Source: Lentisphaeria bacterium
GTDB taxonomy: Bacteria > Verrucomicrobiota > Lentisphaeria > Victivallales > UBA1829
Direction of reading: 5' to 3'
Assembly (NCBI GenBank): GCA_017456805.1
Contig: JAFTIQ010000031.1
Span: forward strand, 1-64,000
Length of the DNA stretch: 64,000 nucleotides
Shown: positions 15,724 to 25,537 of the stretch, piece by piece
How the letters are laid out: each line of letters starts with the position of its first letter
Numbering within the stretch: the first letter of the stretch is position 1
Made by a program: the position numbers and the translations under genes
Notes under the pieces: generated by a model
Seen by the model: only the letters and a program-made list of their open reading frames with translations
Database searches by the model: none
What the model was told of the DNA's origin: nothing

Positions 15724-17088
15724 ATGATCATTCAGGATTTATTCAAAGACCGGACATTCAACCGGAAACTTTGGAGTTTAACATTTCCGATCACTTTGCA
15801 AAGTCTGATGCTTGCATTGGTGGCAGCTGCGGATGCATTGATGCTTGGTCTGCTGAATCAGGATGCCATGGCAGCTGTATCCCTGGCGACCCAGGTTCAG
15901 TTTGTTCAGAATATGCTGCTCGGCGGGATCGTTGCCGGGGTGGGGATCCTTGGAGCACAATACTGGGGAAAGAAAGATAAAGTCGTTCTCGGAAGGATTT
16001 TCGGATTAAGTGTTCAGGAAACGATGATCGTTTCAGTTCTTTTTTTTATCGGATGCTTTTTTTATCCGGAAAAGCTGATGTATCTGTTTGCGCATGATAA
16101 AGAATTGGTGCGGCTCGGGGCAGAATATCTGAAAGTTGCCAGCTGGTCCTACTTGCTGACGGGGATTTCGCAATCCTATCTGGCAGTGATGCGTGTTACA
16201 GATCACGCCAGCCGGTCTGCATGGATCAGTTCCGGGGCTGTGGTTTTAAATATTGTTCTGAACGTTATTTTTATTTTCGGTTTTCTGGGGATTCCCTCCA
16301 TGGGGGTGAAAGGGGCGGCACTGGCGACGGTTTTTGCCCGTGCCATTGAGCTGATCTGGTGTGTGATCTCCTCCTTTGAAAAGAGTTATATCCGTTTGCG
16401 GCTGAAATATATTTTTCATATTGAGAAGGCACTTCTGTTTGATTTCTGGAAATATTCGTTTCCTGTTCTTGGGGCATATATGCTTTGGGGAACCGGGTTT
16501 ACAGCATATACGGCATTGATGGGGCACATGGGACCGGATGCGGCAGCGGCAAATGCCATTGCCGCAGTTGTTCGGGATTTGATGTGCTGTTTGTGCAACG
16601 GTGTTGCAGGGGGAAGTGCGATTATTGTTGGGAATGAACTCGGGGCAGGGAATCTGGAACAGGGCAAACGTTACGGCAGCCGTGTGACGCTGCTTTCATT
16701 TCTGATTGGCTTTTTCTCAATGTTTGTGATTCTGGGATCGATTCCGCTTGTTTCCCATTTTATCAAATTGACAGATCAGGCACACGATTATATGGTCGGG
16801 ATGTTCCTGATTCTTTCGGTGTATATGATCGGAAGATGTGTCTGTACAGTGGTGATCAACGGCGTGTTTTCTGCGGGAGGGGATACATTATTTGATGTAT
16901 ACAGTCTGGCGGTTTGCATGTGGGGAATCGCATTGCCGATTGCATTTGCCGGGGCGTTCTGGTTCCATTGGCCGGTGCTGGTGATTTACGGCTGCACCTG
17001 TCTGGATGAAGTGGGAAAAGTACCCTGGGTGGTGCATCATTACAAGAAATATAAGTGGGTGAAAAACATTACCCGGGAGGGAATATGA
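15724..17088 (+). CDS. MATE-family multidrug/cation exporter
   Basis: 454 residues from ATG 15724, with AAGGAAG upstream and a promoter just before; the longer in-frame extension is rejected. About twelve hydrophobic segments in two pseudo-repeats, opening with LWSLTFPITLQSLMLALVAAADALMLG and containing GGIVAGVGILGAQYWG and GVAGGSAIIVGNELGAG, which match the paired MatE domain pattern. Normal family length. It exports drugs or organic cations in exchange for Na+ or H+. It overlaps the following acetyltransferase gene by four bases. Confidence 0.93.
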   Translation: MIIQDLFKDRTFNRKLWSLTFPITLQSLMLALVAAADALMLGLLNQDAMAAVSLATQVQFVQNMLLGGIVAGVGILGAQYWGKKDKVVLGRIFGLSVQETMIVSVLFFIGCFFYPEKLMYLFAHDKELVRLGAEYLKVASWSYLLTGISQSYLAVMRVTDHASRSAWISSGAVVLNIVLNVIFIFGFLGIPSMGVKGAALATVFARAIELIWCVISSFEKSYIRLRLKYIFHIEKALLFDFWKYSFPVLGAYMLWGTGFTAYTALMGHMGPDAAAANAIAAVVRDLMCCLCNGVAGGSAIIVGNELGAGNLEQGKRYGSRVTLLSFLIGFFSMFVILGSIPLVSHFIKLTDQAHDYMVGMFLILSVYMIGRCVCTVVINGVFSAGGDTLFDVYSLAVCMWGIALPIAFAGAFWFHWPVLVIYGCTCLDEVGKVPWVVHHYKKYKWVKNITREGI

Positions 17089-17903
17089 TGACCGATTCCA
17101 TGATATCTTCTTATTTGACCGCGCTTGACTGTTGCGATGCAAGGGAAGTGAGTGTTGAAAATCTGTTCCGTCTGCAGTCTGCCCATCTGGAGCGGATTCC
17201 GTATACCAATCTTTCCTTTTTCCGAACCGGTGAGCTTTTTCCGCTTGACCCGGAATCTCTGTTTGAACGGCTGATCATCCGCCGGAAGGGGGGATATTGT
17301 TTTGAACTGAACGGTCTGTTCGGGGAACTGCTCCGGAATCTGGGATATGATGTGACGGAATATTTTGCCCGCTGGCATTTTGGCGGAACGGAAGCGGTTC
17401 CCATGCGGCGTCACCGGATTTTGAAAGTGGTGATCGGGGAAGAGGTTTTTCTTGCCGATGCCGGGATTGGAAGTCCCTGTCCGATTACTCCTTTGCGTTT
17501 TGAATATGACGTGGTTCAGCCGAAAAATTACCGTTCTTACCGGATTGTCAGAGATCCCGTTCTCGGAAATGTGGTCGAAGCAGAAACTCCGGAAGGTTTT
17601 CTTCCTTATTTTTCCTTTACGGAAGATCCCCATTTTCCCCAGGACTTTGTCTATGTTCATGCCTATTGTGTGCAGCAGCCGGATTCCGTGTTCCGGAATA
17701 AGGTGTTTGCTCACAGGCTGACTGCGGAGGAGCAATGGATGATCATGAATCCTGTTCCGGAAAATCCCGGATATTCGCTCCGTCATTGGAAAAATAATGA
17801 GTTTTCGTTTGAGCCGATTCTCTCAAAAGCAGAGATGCAGCGCGTTCTGGCAGAAGTGTTCGGACTGGTTTACCATCAGGAAGAACTGCCGGAAATGGAA
17901 TAA
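17085..17903 (+). CDS. Arylamine N-acetyltransferase (NAT)
   Basis: 272 residues from ATG 17085, with GGGAGG just upstream; the start overlaps the MATE stop (ATGA). The catalytic triad of the family is visible: C72 in RRKGGYCFELN, H110 in RRHRILKV, D125 in FLADAGIG. IPYTNLSFF near 38-46 is the usual N-terminal block. NAT enzymes transfer acetyl from acetyl-CoA to aromatic amines and hydrazines. Coupling to a multidrug exporter suggests a small xenobiotic-handling unit: modify and expel. Confidence 0.92.
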   Translation: MMTDSMISSYLTALDCCDAREVSVENLFRLQSAHLERIPYTNLSFFRTGELFPLDPESLFERLIIRRKGGYCFELNGLFGELLRNLGYDVTEYFARWHFGGTEAVPMRRHRILKVVIGEEVFLADAGIGSPCPITPLRFEYDVVQPKNYRSYRIVRDPVLGNVVEAETPEGFLPYFSFTEDPHFPQDFVYVHAYCVQQPDSVFRNKVFAHRLTAEEQWMIMNPVPENPGYSLRHWKNNEFSFEPILSKAEMQRVLAEVFGLVYHQEELPEME

Positions 17904-17933
17904 AGGTCCTCAGGACAGAAAGGTGTCAGAAAG

Positions 17934-18386
17934 ATGAAAGTTGGAGATACAGCTCCGTTGTTTACATTGCCGGATAAAGATGGACAGCAGGTTTCTTTAT
18001 CAGATTTTTCCGGTAAGAAAGTGGTGCTTTACTTTTACCCCAAAGATAATACTCCGGGATGTACGCGTCAGGCTTGTGCATTCGGAGAACGGTTTTCTGA
18101 ATTTCAGAAACGGGATGTCGTTGTGATTGGCATCAGTAAAGACAGTGTGGAATCTCACCGTAAATTTGCGGAGAAATATCATCTTCCGTTTCTTCTGCTT
18201 TCCGATCCGGAATTGCAGGCGATCCGGGCGTATGGAGTCTGGCAGGAGAAAAAACTTTATGGCAAGGTTTCCATGGGGGTGGTCCGGACAACATTTCTGA
18301 TCGATGAGGCGGGAAAGATTGCGAAGATCATGCCGAAGGTGAAGCCGGATACCAATGCGGAAGAAATTCTGGCGGAACTGAATTGA
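17934..18386 (+). CDS. bcp: Peroxiredoxin, bacterioferritin comigratory protein type
   Basis: 150 residues, a single thioredoxin-fold domain. [17 protein letters not shown] at 34-50 is the hallmark of the Bcp/PrxQ subfamily: C43 is the peroxidatic cysteine and C48 the resolving cysteine five residues on. The TxxC and PKDNTPG blocks and length are standard. The enzyme reduces hydroperoxides with electrons from thioredoxin in the cytoplasm. It lies 30 bases after the NAT gene and may be in the same transcript. Confidence 0.95.
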   Translation: MKVGDTAPLFTLPDKDGQQVSLSDFSGKKVVLYFYPKDNTPGCTRQACAFGERFSEFQKRDVVVIGISKDSVESHRKFAEKYHLPFLLLSDPELQAIRAYGVWQEKKLYGKVSMGVVRTTFLIDEAGKIAKIMPKVKPDTNAEEILAELN

Positions 18387-18396
18387 AAAATAAGAG

Positions 18397-18493
18397 CGGC
18401 AATTTCAAAAGTTTTCAAAACTGCCGGAAATGGACTGAAAAATAAACGTTTTCAGCAGTTGTATTGTCCCCGGAGAAGATTTCCGGGACTTTT
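18397..18493 (+). terminator. Weak terminator-like hairpins after bcp
   Basis: The gap between bcp and the GntP gene holds three inverted repeats: CGGCA...TGCCG (18397-18426), CTGAAAA...TTTTCAG (18435-18455), and GTCCcCGGA...TCCGGGAC followed by TTTT (18466-18493). Only the last looks like an intrinsic terminator, and its U-run is short. Confidence 0.35.
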
Positions 18494-18571
18494 CAGGCGG
18501 AGATTGATCCTGCTGAACAGAATGCAGTATTCCGTTGTCTTATAAGAAAAATAAAACAAGAGGTAGTTTAC

Positions 18572-19906
18572 ATGCAGACGCTTCTCCTTCTTTTAATCAT
18601 TATTGCGGGGATCGTTCTTCTGACTGCGGTTTGGAAGATCCATCCGCTGCCTGTGCTGATGCTGGGCGGTTTTCTGTTCGGAGTGTTTGACGGCAACGGA
18701 GTGATTGAAACGATCAATATGCTGTCGGAGGGTTTTGGCGGGACGATCAAAGGGATCGGTCTGATCATCATTCTGGGGACCGTGATTGGAGCTTTTATGG
18801 AGCAGCGCGGGGCGCTGAGGGTAATTGCGGAGAAGATCATAGGAGTGCTTGGAAAAAGCCGGGCCCCTTTTGCCATGGGGCTGGTGGGATATATCGTTTC
18901 CACATGTATTTTTTGTGATTCTGCATTTATTATTCTCATTGGGATCTGGAAAAAAATCGGGAAAATCGCGGGGCTCCCTCTTGCGGTGGGGGCAATTGCA
19001 CTGAGTATGGGATTGCTTTCTTCCCATTGCTTTATTCCGCCGATGCCCGGTCCGGTGGCGGCGTTGACTGTGCTGGAAGCGGATTTCGGAAAGGTTCTTT
19101 TCTTTGGTTCACTGGCGGCTTTGGCTGGAACCATTGCAGGATATTTTTATGCCGCTCTTGCCGGGAAAAATGAAGTGTTGGAAGAAAGTCAGGAGGAACA
19201 GGATGTGGAAAAATCGGAATCTCCGGTGTTCCGGCATCATTGGAGCATTGCATTTCTGCCGATTGTTGTTCCGCTGTTTCTGATTGGGGCAGCCAGTATC
19301 GCCGGGATGTTCAAGGAGAATTTGCCCCCGGGATGTTATAAAATAGTGAGCACTCTCGGGAATCCTGTTGCGGCATTGTTTCTCGGTGTCCTGATCGCTG
19401 TCTTTCTGATTGGACGTTTCCGGCAGGATGAGTTGGCGGCGGAGGGAATTTTCGGGAAAGCGGTTCTTGGAGCCGCCAATATATTGATGATCACCGGTTC
19501 CGGCGGTGCGTTCGGCGAGGTGCTGAAACATGTGGATTTCAAATATCTGATCCCGGAAAATGCGGGAGCGATCGGTGCGTTTGCGATTTTGATTCCTCTG
19601 GGATTTGCCTCCATCCTGAAAATTGCTCAGGGCTCTTCCACGCTTGCGATCCTTACGACTGCCAGCGCGGTTGTTCCTCTGCTCGAACCGCTCGGATTGA
19701 GTTCTCCGGTGATGCGCGCTCTGAGTTGCTGTGCCATTTGCTGCGGTTCCATGATCGTCTGTCATACCAATGACAGTTACTTCTGGATCGTGACAAAATT
19801 TTCCGGGATGAGTGTACGGCAGGGATTGAAACTGCAAACGATCGGTTCACTGGTTTCGGGTTTGGCGGCTATGATCGTGCTGTTGATCTTTGCCTTGATT
19901 TTGTAA
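18572..19906 (+). CDS. GntP-family gluconate/organic acid:H+ symporter
   Basis: 444 residues from ATG 18572, which has AAGAGGT upstream; the 36-residue extension is not hydrophobic and is unlike the family. About twelve membrane segments. The start IAGIVLLTAVWKIHPLPVLMLGGFLFG and the motifs EGFGGTIKGIGLIIILGTVIGAFMEQRGA and SHCFIPPMPGPVAAL match GntP transporters, which import gluconate, fructuronate or other hydroxy acids with protons. The exact substrate is not shown by the sequence or by its neighbours. Confidence 0.9.
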   Translation: MQTLLLLLIIIAGIVLLTAVWKIHPLPVLMLGGFLFGVFDGNGVIETINMLSEGFGGTIKGIGLIIILGTVIGAFMEQRGALRVIAEKIIGVLGKSRAPFAMGLVGYIVSTCIFCDSAFIILIGIWKKIGKIAGLPLAVGAIALSMGLLSSHCFIPPMPGPVAALTVLEADFGKVLFFGSLAALAGTIAGYFYAALAGKNEVLEESQEEQDVEKSESPVFRHHWSIAFLPIVVPLFLIGAASIAGMFKENLPPGCYKIVSTLGNPVAALFLGVLIAVFLIGRFRQDELAAEGIFGKAVLGAANILMITGSGGAFGEVLKHVDFKYLIPENAGAIGAFAILIPLGFASILKIAQGSSTLAILTTASAVVPLLEPLGLSSPVMRALSCCAICCGSMIVCHTNDSYFWIVTKFSGMSVRQGLKLQTIGSLVSGLAAMIVLLIFALIL

Positions 19907-19914
19907 GACAGGCT

Positions 19915-21006
19915 TTACTGCTTTTTACCGGGGAAGATCAGTTCTGCAAGAAACTCTCTTGCTGCTGTAAAAATTCTGATCCCGCAAAGTGATCTGATGA
20001 AATATTCCATCCCGATCCCGCTCAGCATGATCCCCATGACCAGCAGCGGGTATTTCCAGTAAAGTCCATCCGGAAGAGCCGGAACGGAATGATCCCGGAG
20101 AATTACTGTTTTCCAGATCATCGGATGACATTGGATCAGATAGATTCCAAGAGAGTTGACGCTCAGGAAGAGGAGAAGTTTCTGAATTTTTCCGTTTTTG
20201 ATTTGGATCTTACGGAACAGCAGCAGGAGTGCACCGGCTTCCAGAACACAGAAGGGGGAGGTGTAACTGAAAAAAATATGGGCATGGTCCCCCAATCCGA
20301 AATATCTGGCTGTCAAATGATACAGACAAGGCAGCAGGGCGCAGAGAACCGCAGTAATGCTCAGAAAAACAGTGCTGTGTTTCCATTTCTGAATCTCCGG
20401 CGCAAGCTCCCGAAGGATCTCTCCCCAGAGAAAACAGGCAATCAGCCATAACGTGCTGTAACCGAACCGGAATTCAAAGATATCCGGATAGCGCAGCACC
20501 CGGGGGAGAATCGTAAAAAGAACAAAGGTAATGATCAGGAAACGGACTTGTTCCGCAATGGAAAATCTGCTGGTGATCCCGGAAAAAACAGGAAGGAAAA
20601 TCAAAAGTCCGAAGTAGGATTGAATATACCACCATTCACTGTTTCCGGCGAAAATCAGCGAACGGAACAGCTCTTTATCAAAGGAGACTTCCGGCGAAAT
20701 CAGAACCCAGCCGAGATACAGCGGGATTCCCCAGAACAGAATCTTCAGCCACAGATCCAGAATCCGGCGGAACCATTTTCTGTCAAAATTCCCTTGCACA
20801 GGTTTTGCAAGATAACCGGAAAGTAATGCAAAACAGTTGACGCCGCAGAAACAGATGTATTCGATCAGATATCCGGCAGTATAAATTCCGGGTTCATGCT
20901 GACGGTTCAACAGATTGAAATGCTGAAAATTGACATGGAGAACCGTGATCATCAGCATTGCCATGATCCGGAAAAGATCCAAACCATAATTTCTTTCATT
21001 CTCCAT
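19915..21006 (-). CDS. Acyltransferase 3 family membrane protein
   Basis: 363 residues from ATG 21006. The first segment RNYGLDLFRIMAMLMITVLHVNF holds the conserved R and H of the acyltransferase-3 family (residues ~4-26), and nine to ten further hydrophobic segments follow. Family members O-acetylate or O-acylate surface sugars (OafA/WecH type). The ribosome site is weak and the gene follows the upstream transporter gene by only seven bases, so it is likely translated by coupling. The sugar target is unknown. Confidence 0.85.
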   Translation of the reverse strand: MENERNYGLDLFRIMAMLMITVLHVNFQHFNLLNRQHEPGIYTAGYLIEYICFCGVNCFALLSGYLAKPVQGNFDRKWFRRILDLWLKILFWGIPLYLGWVLISPEVSFDKELFRSLIFAGNSEWWYIQSYFGLLIFLPVFSGITSRFSIAEQVRFLIITFVLFTILPRVLRYPDIFEFRFGYSTLWLIACFLWGEILRELAPEIQKWKHSTVFLSITAVLCALLPCLYHLTARYFGLGDHAHIFFSYTSPFCVLEAGALLLLFRKIQIKNGKIQKLLLFLSVNSLGIYLIQCHPMIWKTVILRDHSVPALPDGLYWKYPLLVMGIMLSGIGMEYFIRSLCGIRIFTAAREFLAELIFPGKKQ

Positions 21007-21013
21007 TTCAGGA

Positions 21014-21934
21014 TCATTCTTTATGTTCAGAGATTTTTTTATTGATGATTGCAGCGAAGATCGCGCCGGAGATGTTGTGCCAGACACTGAAGATTGCGCC
21101 GGGCAGGGCACAGCTTATCCCGAAAAACTGTTTGGAAAGAGCTGCCGCCAAGCCGGAATTCTGCATCCCCGTTTCAATGGAAATCGTGACCGCTTCTTTC
21201 CGGGAACAGCGGAACAATCTTGCAATGGAATATCCAAGCATCATGCCGATCCCGTTATGGAGAATCACCGCAGTGAGGATCAGCCATCCGGACCGTTTGA
21301 CAGCCGCTTCATTCAATGCAACGATGATCGCAATGACAAATACGATCCCCAGCACAGAGACAAAGGGGCAGATCTTATTCAGGATCTCTTCTTTTTTCCG
21401 CATCAGACGGTTGATCAGAAGCCCGACCGCAACAGGAAGCGCAACAATGAGAAGAATACTCTTGAACATTTCCCAGACTGGCACATCCACGGTCTGCCCG
21501 AGATAAAGTGCCGAGAGCAGAGGAGTCAGGAAAATCCCGCCGATGGTGGAACAGGTGGTCATTGTAATGGATAATGCAACATCCCCTCCGGCAAGATAGG
21601 CGATCACATTGGAAGCCGTTCCTCCGGCAACGGATCCCACCATGACCAATCCGATCAACTGATCCTCCGGCAGTTGGAGAAGATGCCCGACAAGATAGGC
21701 TGTCAGCGGCATGATCCCGAATTGCAGAACAAATCCGATGATGACTGCTTTCGGTTTTTTGATTGCCGTAATAAAATCTTTCACAGAAAGCGTTGCGCCC
21801 ATGCCAAGCATGATGAATCCCAGCAGGGGAACGATCAGAAAACCCAGAGGTTTCAGCACTCCGGGGAAAAGACAGGCAAGCACGGAGCAGAGTACCGCCA
21901 GAACAGGAAAGATTTTTACGGTCAGTGTGATCAT
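21014..21934 (-). CDS. Bile acid:sodium symporter family transporter (BASS)
   Basis: 306 residues, about ten membrane segments. GFIMLGMGATLSVKDF near 39-54 and VGSVAGGTASNVIAYLAGGDVALS near 98-121 are the family's conserved blocks, with the polar residues that bind sodium. In bacteria, members carry bile acids, pantoate or other organic anions; YocS/PanS-like proteins have this length. The ATG overlaps the stop of the helicase gene (ATGA), so both are made from the same transcript. No specific substrate can be assigned. Confidence 0.9.
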   Translation of the reverse strand: MITLTVKIFPVLAVLCSVLACLFPGVLKPLGFLIVPLLGFIMLGMGATLSVKDFITAIKKPKAVIIGFVLQFGIMPLTAYLVGHLLQLPEDQLIGLVMVGSVAGGTASNVIAYLAGGDVALSITMTTCSTIGGIFLTPLLSALYLGQTVDVPVWEMFKSILLIVALPVAVGLLINRLMRKKEEILNKICPFVSVLGIVFVIAIIVALNEAAVKRSGWLILTAVILHNGIGMMLGYSIARLFRCSRKEAVTISIETGMQNSGLAAALSKQFFGISCALPGAIFSVWHNISGAIFAAIINKKISEHKE

Positions 21935-24900
21935 TTCAGCAGGAACTCCAAATCTTCCATCGTGATATGTCTCATTGCTTCTGTGGGCGTTTCCACAAGA
22001 TGTTCAAACAGTTCGGCTTTCCGTTTCTGCAGTTCAAGCACTTTTTCTTCAATGGAATCCTTTACGATCAGCTTGATGCAGTTGACAGATTTTGTCTGAC
22101 CGATCCGGTGGGATCTGTCTGCCGCCTGAGCTTCAGCCGCCGGGTTCCACCAGGGATCGTAAATGATCACAGTATCCGCAGAAGTCAGGTTCAATCCCAC
22201 GCCTCCGGCTTTCAAGCTGAGCAGAAAGACCGGAATATTCGGATTTTTGTTGAACCGGTCCACGTGTTCCAATCTGTTTTGCGTGGAACCATCCAGATAT
22301 TCATAGCGCATTCCGGCGGAATCCATCCAGTTCCGGACGATTCTCAGAAGAGAAGTGAACTGGCTGAACAGCAGAACTTTGTGACCGCTGTCGATGGATT
22401 CCATCAGCAATTCTTTCAACAGATCGATCTTTGCGGATCCGGGAATTCCGGACATTCCTTCAAAGAAAGTTTCGGGGAGCAGTTCGGGGGCACAGCAGAT
22501 CTGCCGGAGCCTGAGGAGGGCTGAGAGCATCTCAAACTGGGAATTGCGGGTCTGATTTGGAGATTTTTTGTATTCTTCAAAAAGACGTCTGCTTTCATTC
22601 AGGAATTTTTCATAGAAATTGCGCTGTTCGACTCCCATTTCACAGCAGAGTGCCTGTTCCTGTTTCGGCGGAAGTTCTTTGTGGACATCCGCTTTCTTTC
22701 TGCGGAGCATGAAGGGTGCCATTCTTGCGGCAAGTTCCGTATCTGCTCCCGCTGCGGGGCTGACCACATAACGGTTCCGGAAGGAGGAAAGCGTTCCGAG
22801 GAATCCGGAGTGCAGGAAATCGAAGATCGACCAGAGATCTTCCGGAGAATTTTCCAGTGGGGTCCCTGTCAGAACCAGCTTGTGAGCGGCAGAGATCGCT
22901 TTACAGCTCTGCGCGTTGGCTGTTGCCGGATTTTTGATGTGCTGCGCTTCGTCCAGAATCAGATAACGGAAGGAAACCGGTTTGATCAGTTCCACATCCC
23001 GCCGGACCAGACTGTAAGAGGCAATGCAGATGTCATAGCTGCCTGCTTTTTTCCAAAGCGGTTTGCGGTCATTGCCGGAAACGACCAATGTTTTGAGTTC
23101 CGGCGTGAATTTTTCCGCTTCCCGGGCCCAGTTGTCGATCAAACTGGTGGGGCAGATGATCAGGGCAGGAAGATTTTTTGCCGGATCGGAAGCCAGAAGT
23201 GCAAGAGTCTGGATCGTTTTTCCCAGCCCCATTTCATCGGCGAGAACAAGGTTGCAGCCGCGTTTTCCCATGGCGGACATCCAGAGAACACCCTGTTTCT
23301 GATAGTTCCGGAGATCGCCTTTGAAGAGTGGGATATTCAGTTCGCCCGGTTCCTGAGAGGAGACAAGGGCTGCATCTTCCAAATTCAGTTTCAGCCGGAG
23401 AAACTCCACCGGGACAGCTCCCGGCAAGCCGTCACCGAGCTTTGTCCAGAAATAAACTGCCGGTCTCATGATCCGGAGGATCTCGCCTTTTGCGGCTTCT
23501 TTCTTCGTCAGTTTGGTTGTGACATTTGTCACCACATCGGCAAGCCCCGCTGCAAATTTCCGGAGCTGTGCCGGGATCTTCAGAAGGAGTCCTTTTCCTG
23601 CTTCCAGGAACATTTCATCCCGTTCAGAAGCGGCGACCAGTGTATCCCAGGAAACGGTTGTTGCTCCGCTCCGGATGGAAACGTTCAGATCAAAAAATTC
23701 CTCTGTTTCATTGCAAACGGAACAATCGATTTTCAGGACGGAAGAGTCTCCGCAGAGAGCCATGAGGTTGGAAGACATGGCGAACTCTTTCTGTTCTGCC
23801 AGCCAGCGGGGGATCACTTCGTCCACAAAAACAGCGATCGCTTCTTTATCGGAGAGCAGAAGTTTTGTTTTTCTGCCGGAGGATGTGCTGGAGCGTTTCA
23901 GTTCAAATCCGAAATTGAGAAGCTTTTCCATTTCCGCCCGTTCGCCTGCCGTATCTCTCAGCCAGAAACTTCCGCCCCGGGAGGCATAACGTTCCTGATC
24001 GCCCGGACAGAGCAGCCCGGAATAGTTGTAAAGCAGTTCGATCTCCAGAGAGTTATCCGGTTTGAGCCGTGCTTCATAATAAGGAACAAAATGTTTCTGG
24101 GAGACTTTGACTTTCCGTGTTTCGATCACCTGGAAGGGCAGCCCCGGAGTGGTCAGAAGCGTCTCAGCCGTTTTCTTATCGCAAGGCTGAATCGTTGTCC
24201 GCAGGAAATTTCCGATCCAGAGCACATCTGATTGTGCCCCGACCCACCAGTATTCTCCCAGCATCCCCACCCAGCAGCCGGAACGTCCGGTGATTACTTT
24301 CACATCCCGCAGCGGCAGCGGAACTCCATTGACGATCACGGCAGAACGCAGGACACATTCCGCACCGTTATCCTCCACCAGAATTGCCGGAAGGGCAGGG
24401 GTCCGGTGGATCACCACTTTTTCTTTTTTGCGGAAAAACCGTTGAAAACCAACAAGACAATGGAAAAATTCAGCAGTCTGTTCCGCATCAAGTGAGAGCT
24501 TGGAACCATCCTGCTGAGAATTGATTGCCAGATACCGGATCAGCTGCCGGTCCTGGGGCGGAAAAGAATTGAGCTGTAATGAAACCGCCAGAGCCTTTCC
24601 AAACTGAAGCTGACGGAGATTGTTGTAATTTCCGGCATATTGCCGTCCGTTGTAATTCAGTGTGACCTGGAAGACGATCCGTTCCCATTTGCTTGGCATG
24701 TGGGGAAAATCGCTTTCTGTGGAGATGGTCACTGATGCCGCCTGAGGGGTCAGAACCTGCTTGATCAGAGTCGGCAGTTCCGTAAATTTCAATCCGGCAT
24801 ACAGGGCAGGGGAATCCCCTTCCATGCGTTCCTTTGGTTTGATGGTGTATTTTGCATGGTAAAGACAGGCTGCAACTGCATGTTGACAGAAGGTGTTTGC

Positions 24901-25143
24901 ATTTTGAGTACAGGTACATTCCGACTTGTAAGGTCCGTTTGGAAATCCGCGCACCTCTACTCTGGAAACGAACCCTTTGCTGTCGCGGCAAACTGCCCGG
25001 ATTACTCCCGGATCCGCTTCATAACAGCAGATCAGCTCATTCGCATGAAGGATCGCCTTCGCTTTTTTGAACGTATCCTTAGAGGACCGCTGCATCAGCG
25101 TTCCTTCAAAACTCAATGTTTTTTTATCTTCTTTTTTCGCCAT
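21931..25143 (-). CDS. SWIM-domain Snf2/Rad54-type helicase
   Basis: 1070 residues from ATG 25143 (a 9-residue longer start is less well supported). A SWIM zinc finger, C-x-C-x7-C-x-H, lies near 76-88. After a middle region of unknown fold (100-620) comes the Snf2 ATPase core: LADEMGLGKTIQTLALL (Walker A), LILDEAQHIKNP (DEAQ), LTGTPLENSPEDLWSIFDFL, then SLKAGGVGLNLTSADTVIIYDPWWNPAAEAQAADRSHRIGQ (motifs V-VI). The bacterial SNF2 + SWIM arrangement is found in RapA-unrelated remodeller-like ATPases. It probably translocates on double-stranded DNA, role unknown. Its own promoter precedes it. Confidence 0.93.
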   Translation of the reverse strand: MAKKEDKKTLSFEGTLMQRSSKDTFKKAKAILHANELICCYEADPGVIRAVCRDSKGFVSRVEVRGFPNGPYKSECTCTQNANTFCQHAVAACLYHAKYTIKPKERMEGDSPALYAGLKFTELPTLIKQVLTPQAASVTISTESDFPHMPSKWERIVFQVTLNYNGRQYAGNYNNLRQLQFGKALAVSLQLNSFPPQDRQLIRYLAINSQQDGSKLSLDAEQTAEFFHCLVGFQRFFRKKEKVVIHRTPALPAILVEDNGAECVLRSAVIVNGVPLPLRDVKVITGRSGCWVGMLGEYWWVGAQSDVLWIGNFLRTTIQPCDKKTAETLLTTPGLPFQVIETRKVKVSQKHFVPYYEARLKPDNSLEIELLYNYSGLLCPGDQERYASRGGSFWLRDTAGERAEMEKLLNFGFELKRSSTSSGRKTKLLLSDKEAIAVFVDEVIPRWLAEQKEFAMSSNLMALCGDSSVLKIDCSVCNETEEFFDLNVSIRSGATTVSWDTLVAASERDEMFLEAGKGLLLKIPAQLRKFAAGLADVVTNVTTKLTKKEAAKGEILRIMRPAVYFWTKLGDGLPGAVPVEFLRLKLNLEDAALVSSQEPGELNIPLFKGDLRNYQKQGVLWMSAMGKRGCNLVLADEMGLGKTIQTLALLASDPAKNLPALIICPTSLIDNWAREAEKFTPELKTLVVSGNDRKPLWKKAGSYDICIASYSLVRRDVELIKPVSFRYLILDEAQHIKNPATANAQSCKAISAAHKLVLTGTPLENSPEDLWSIFDFLHSGFLGTLSSFRNRYVVSPAAGADTELAARMAPFMLRRKKADVHKELPPKQEQALCCEMGVEQRNFYEKFLNESRRLFEEYKKSPNQTRNSQFEMLSALLRLRQICCAPELLPETFFEGMSGIPGSAKIDLLKELLMESIDSGHKVLLFSQFTSLLRIVRNWMDSAGMRYEYLDGSTQNRLEHVDRFNKNPNIPVFLLSLKAGGVGLNLTSADTVIIYDPWWNPAAEAQAADRSHRIGQTKSVNCIKLIVKDSIEEKVLELQKRKAELFEHLVETPTEAMRHITMEDLEFLLK

Positions 25144-25215
25144 TTTGTTTACTTCCGCTCTTTGCTGCAAAGGGGCTTCCGGAAAAGAAACACACCGCAG
25201 CGGTCATCTTTCAAA

Positions 25216-25243
25216 ATTATATCATAGATAAAGATTCTGGCAA
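25216..25243 (-). promoter_or_regulatory. Predicted promoter for the Snf2 helicase operon
   Basis: Read on the minus strand: TTGCCA, 16-base spacer, TATAAT, about 73 bases before ATG 25143. Confidence 0.7.
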
Positions 25244-25402
25244 TATAGCATTTCTTTGCAGAATATGCAAAGGGAAAATGAAAAAAAATGGGATTTTTCT
25301 TGTTTTTTAATGTTTTTATTCCCGGAAACTCTCATTTTTCATAATGCTTGAGAATCAGGAAATCCGAAAAAATAAAACAAATTCTGCACCATCTCCTGGA
25401 CA

Positions 25403-25537
25403 GGTGTTGTTATTCGGCGGCTGCATGATGCCGGGCGGACGGGCAGCTGGCTTTGGCTGATGCTTATTCCAGTCGTCGGTTGGATCCTGCTTCTTTTTGC
25501 ATTGAATGAGCGATCTGAACCGGAGGAAAATCTTTGA
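25403..25537 (+). pseudogene. DUF805 C-terminal remnant
   Basis: Reading plus strand from 25403, the frame gives VIRRLHDAGRTGSWLWLMLI and continues PVVGWILLLFALNERSEPEENL before a stop at 25535-25537. This is the end of a DUF805 inner-membrane domain: the RRLHD.G.(S/T)G.W segment and the following hydrophobic helix are diagnostic. A stop codon lies upstream in frame (TAA near 25373) and the first half of the domain is missing. I infer a decayed gene. Confidence 0.7.

Noticed and set aside
22681..24231. A 516-codon reading frame antisense to the Snf2 helicase gene
   Set aside because: It mirrors the helicase coding strand, has no ribosome site and gives Cys/Phe/Arg-rich nonsense; the helicase frame has clear domains.
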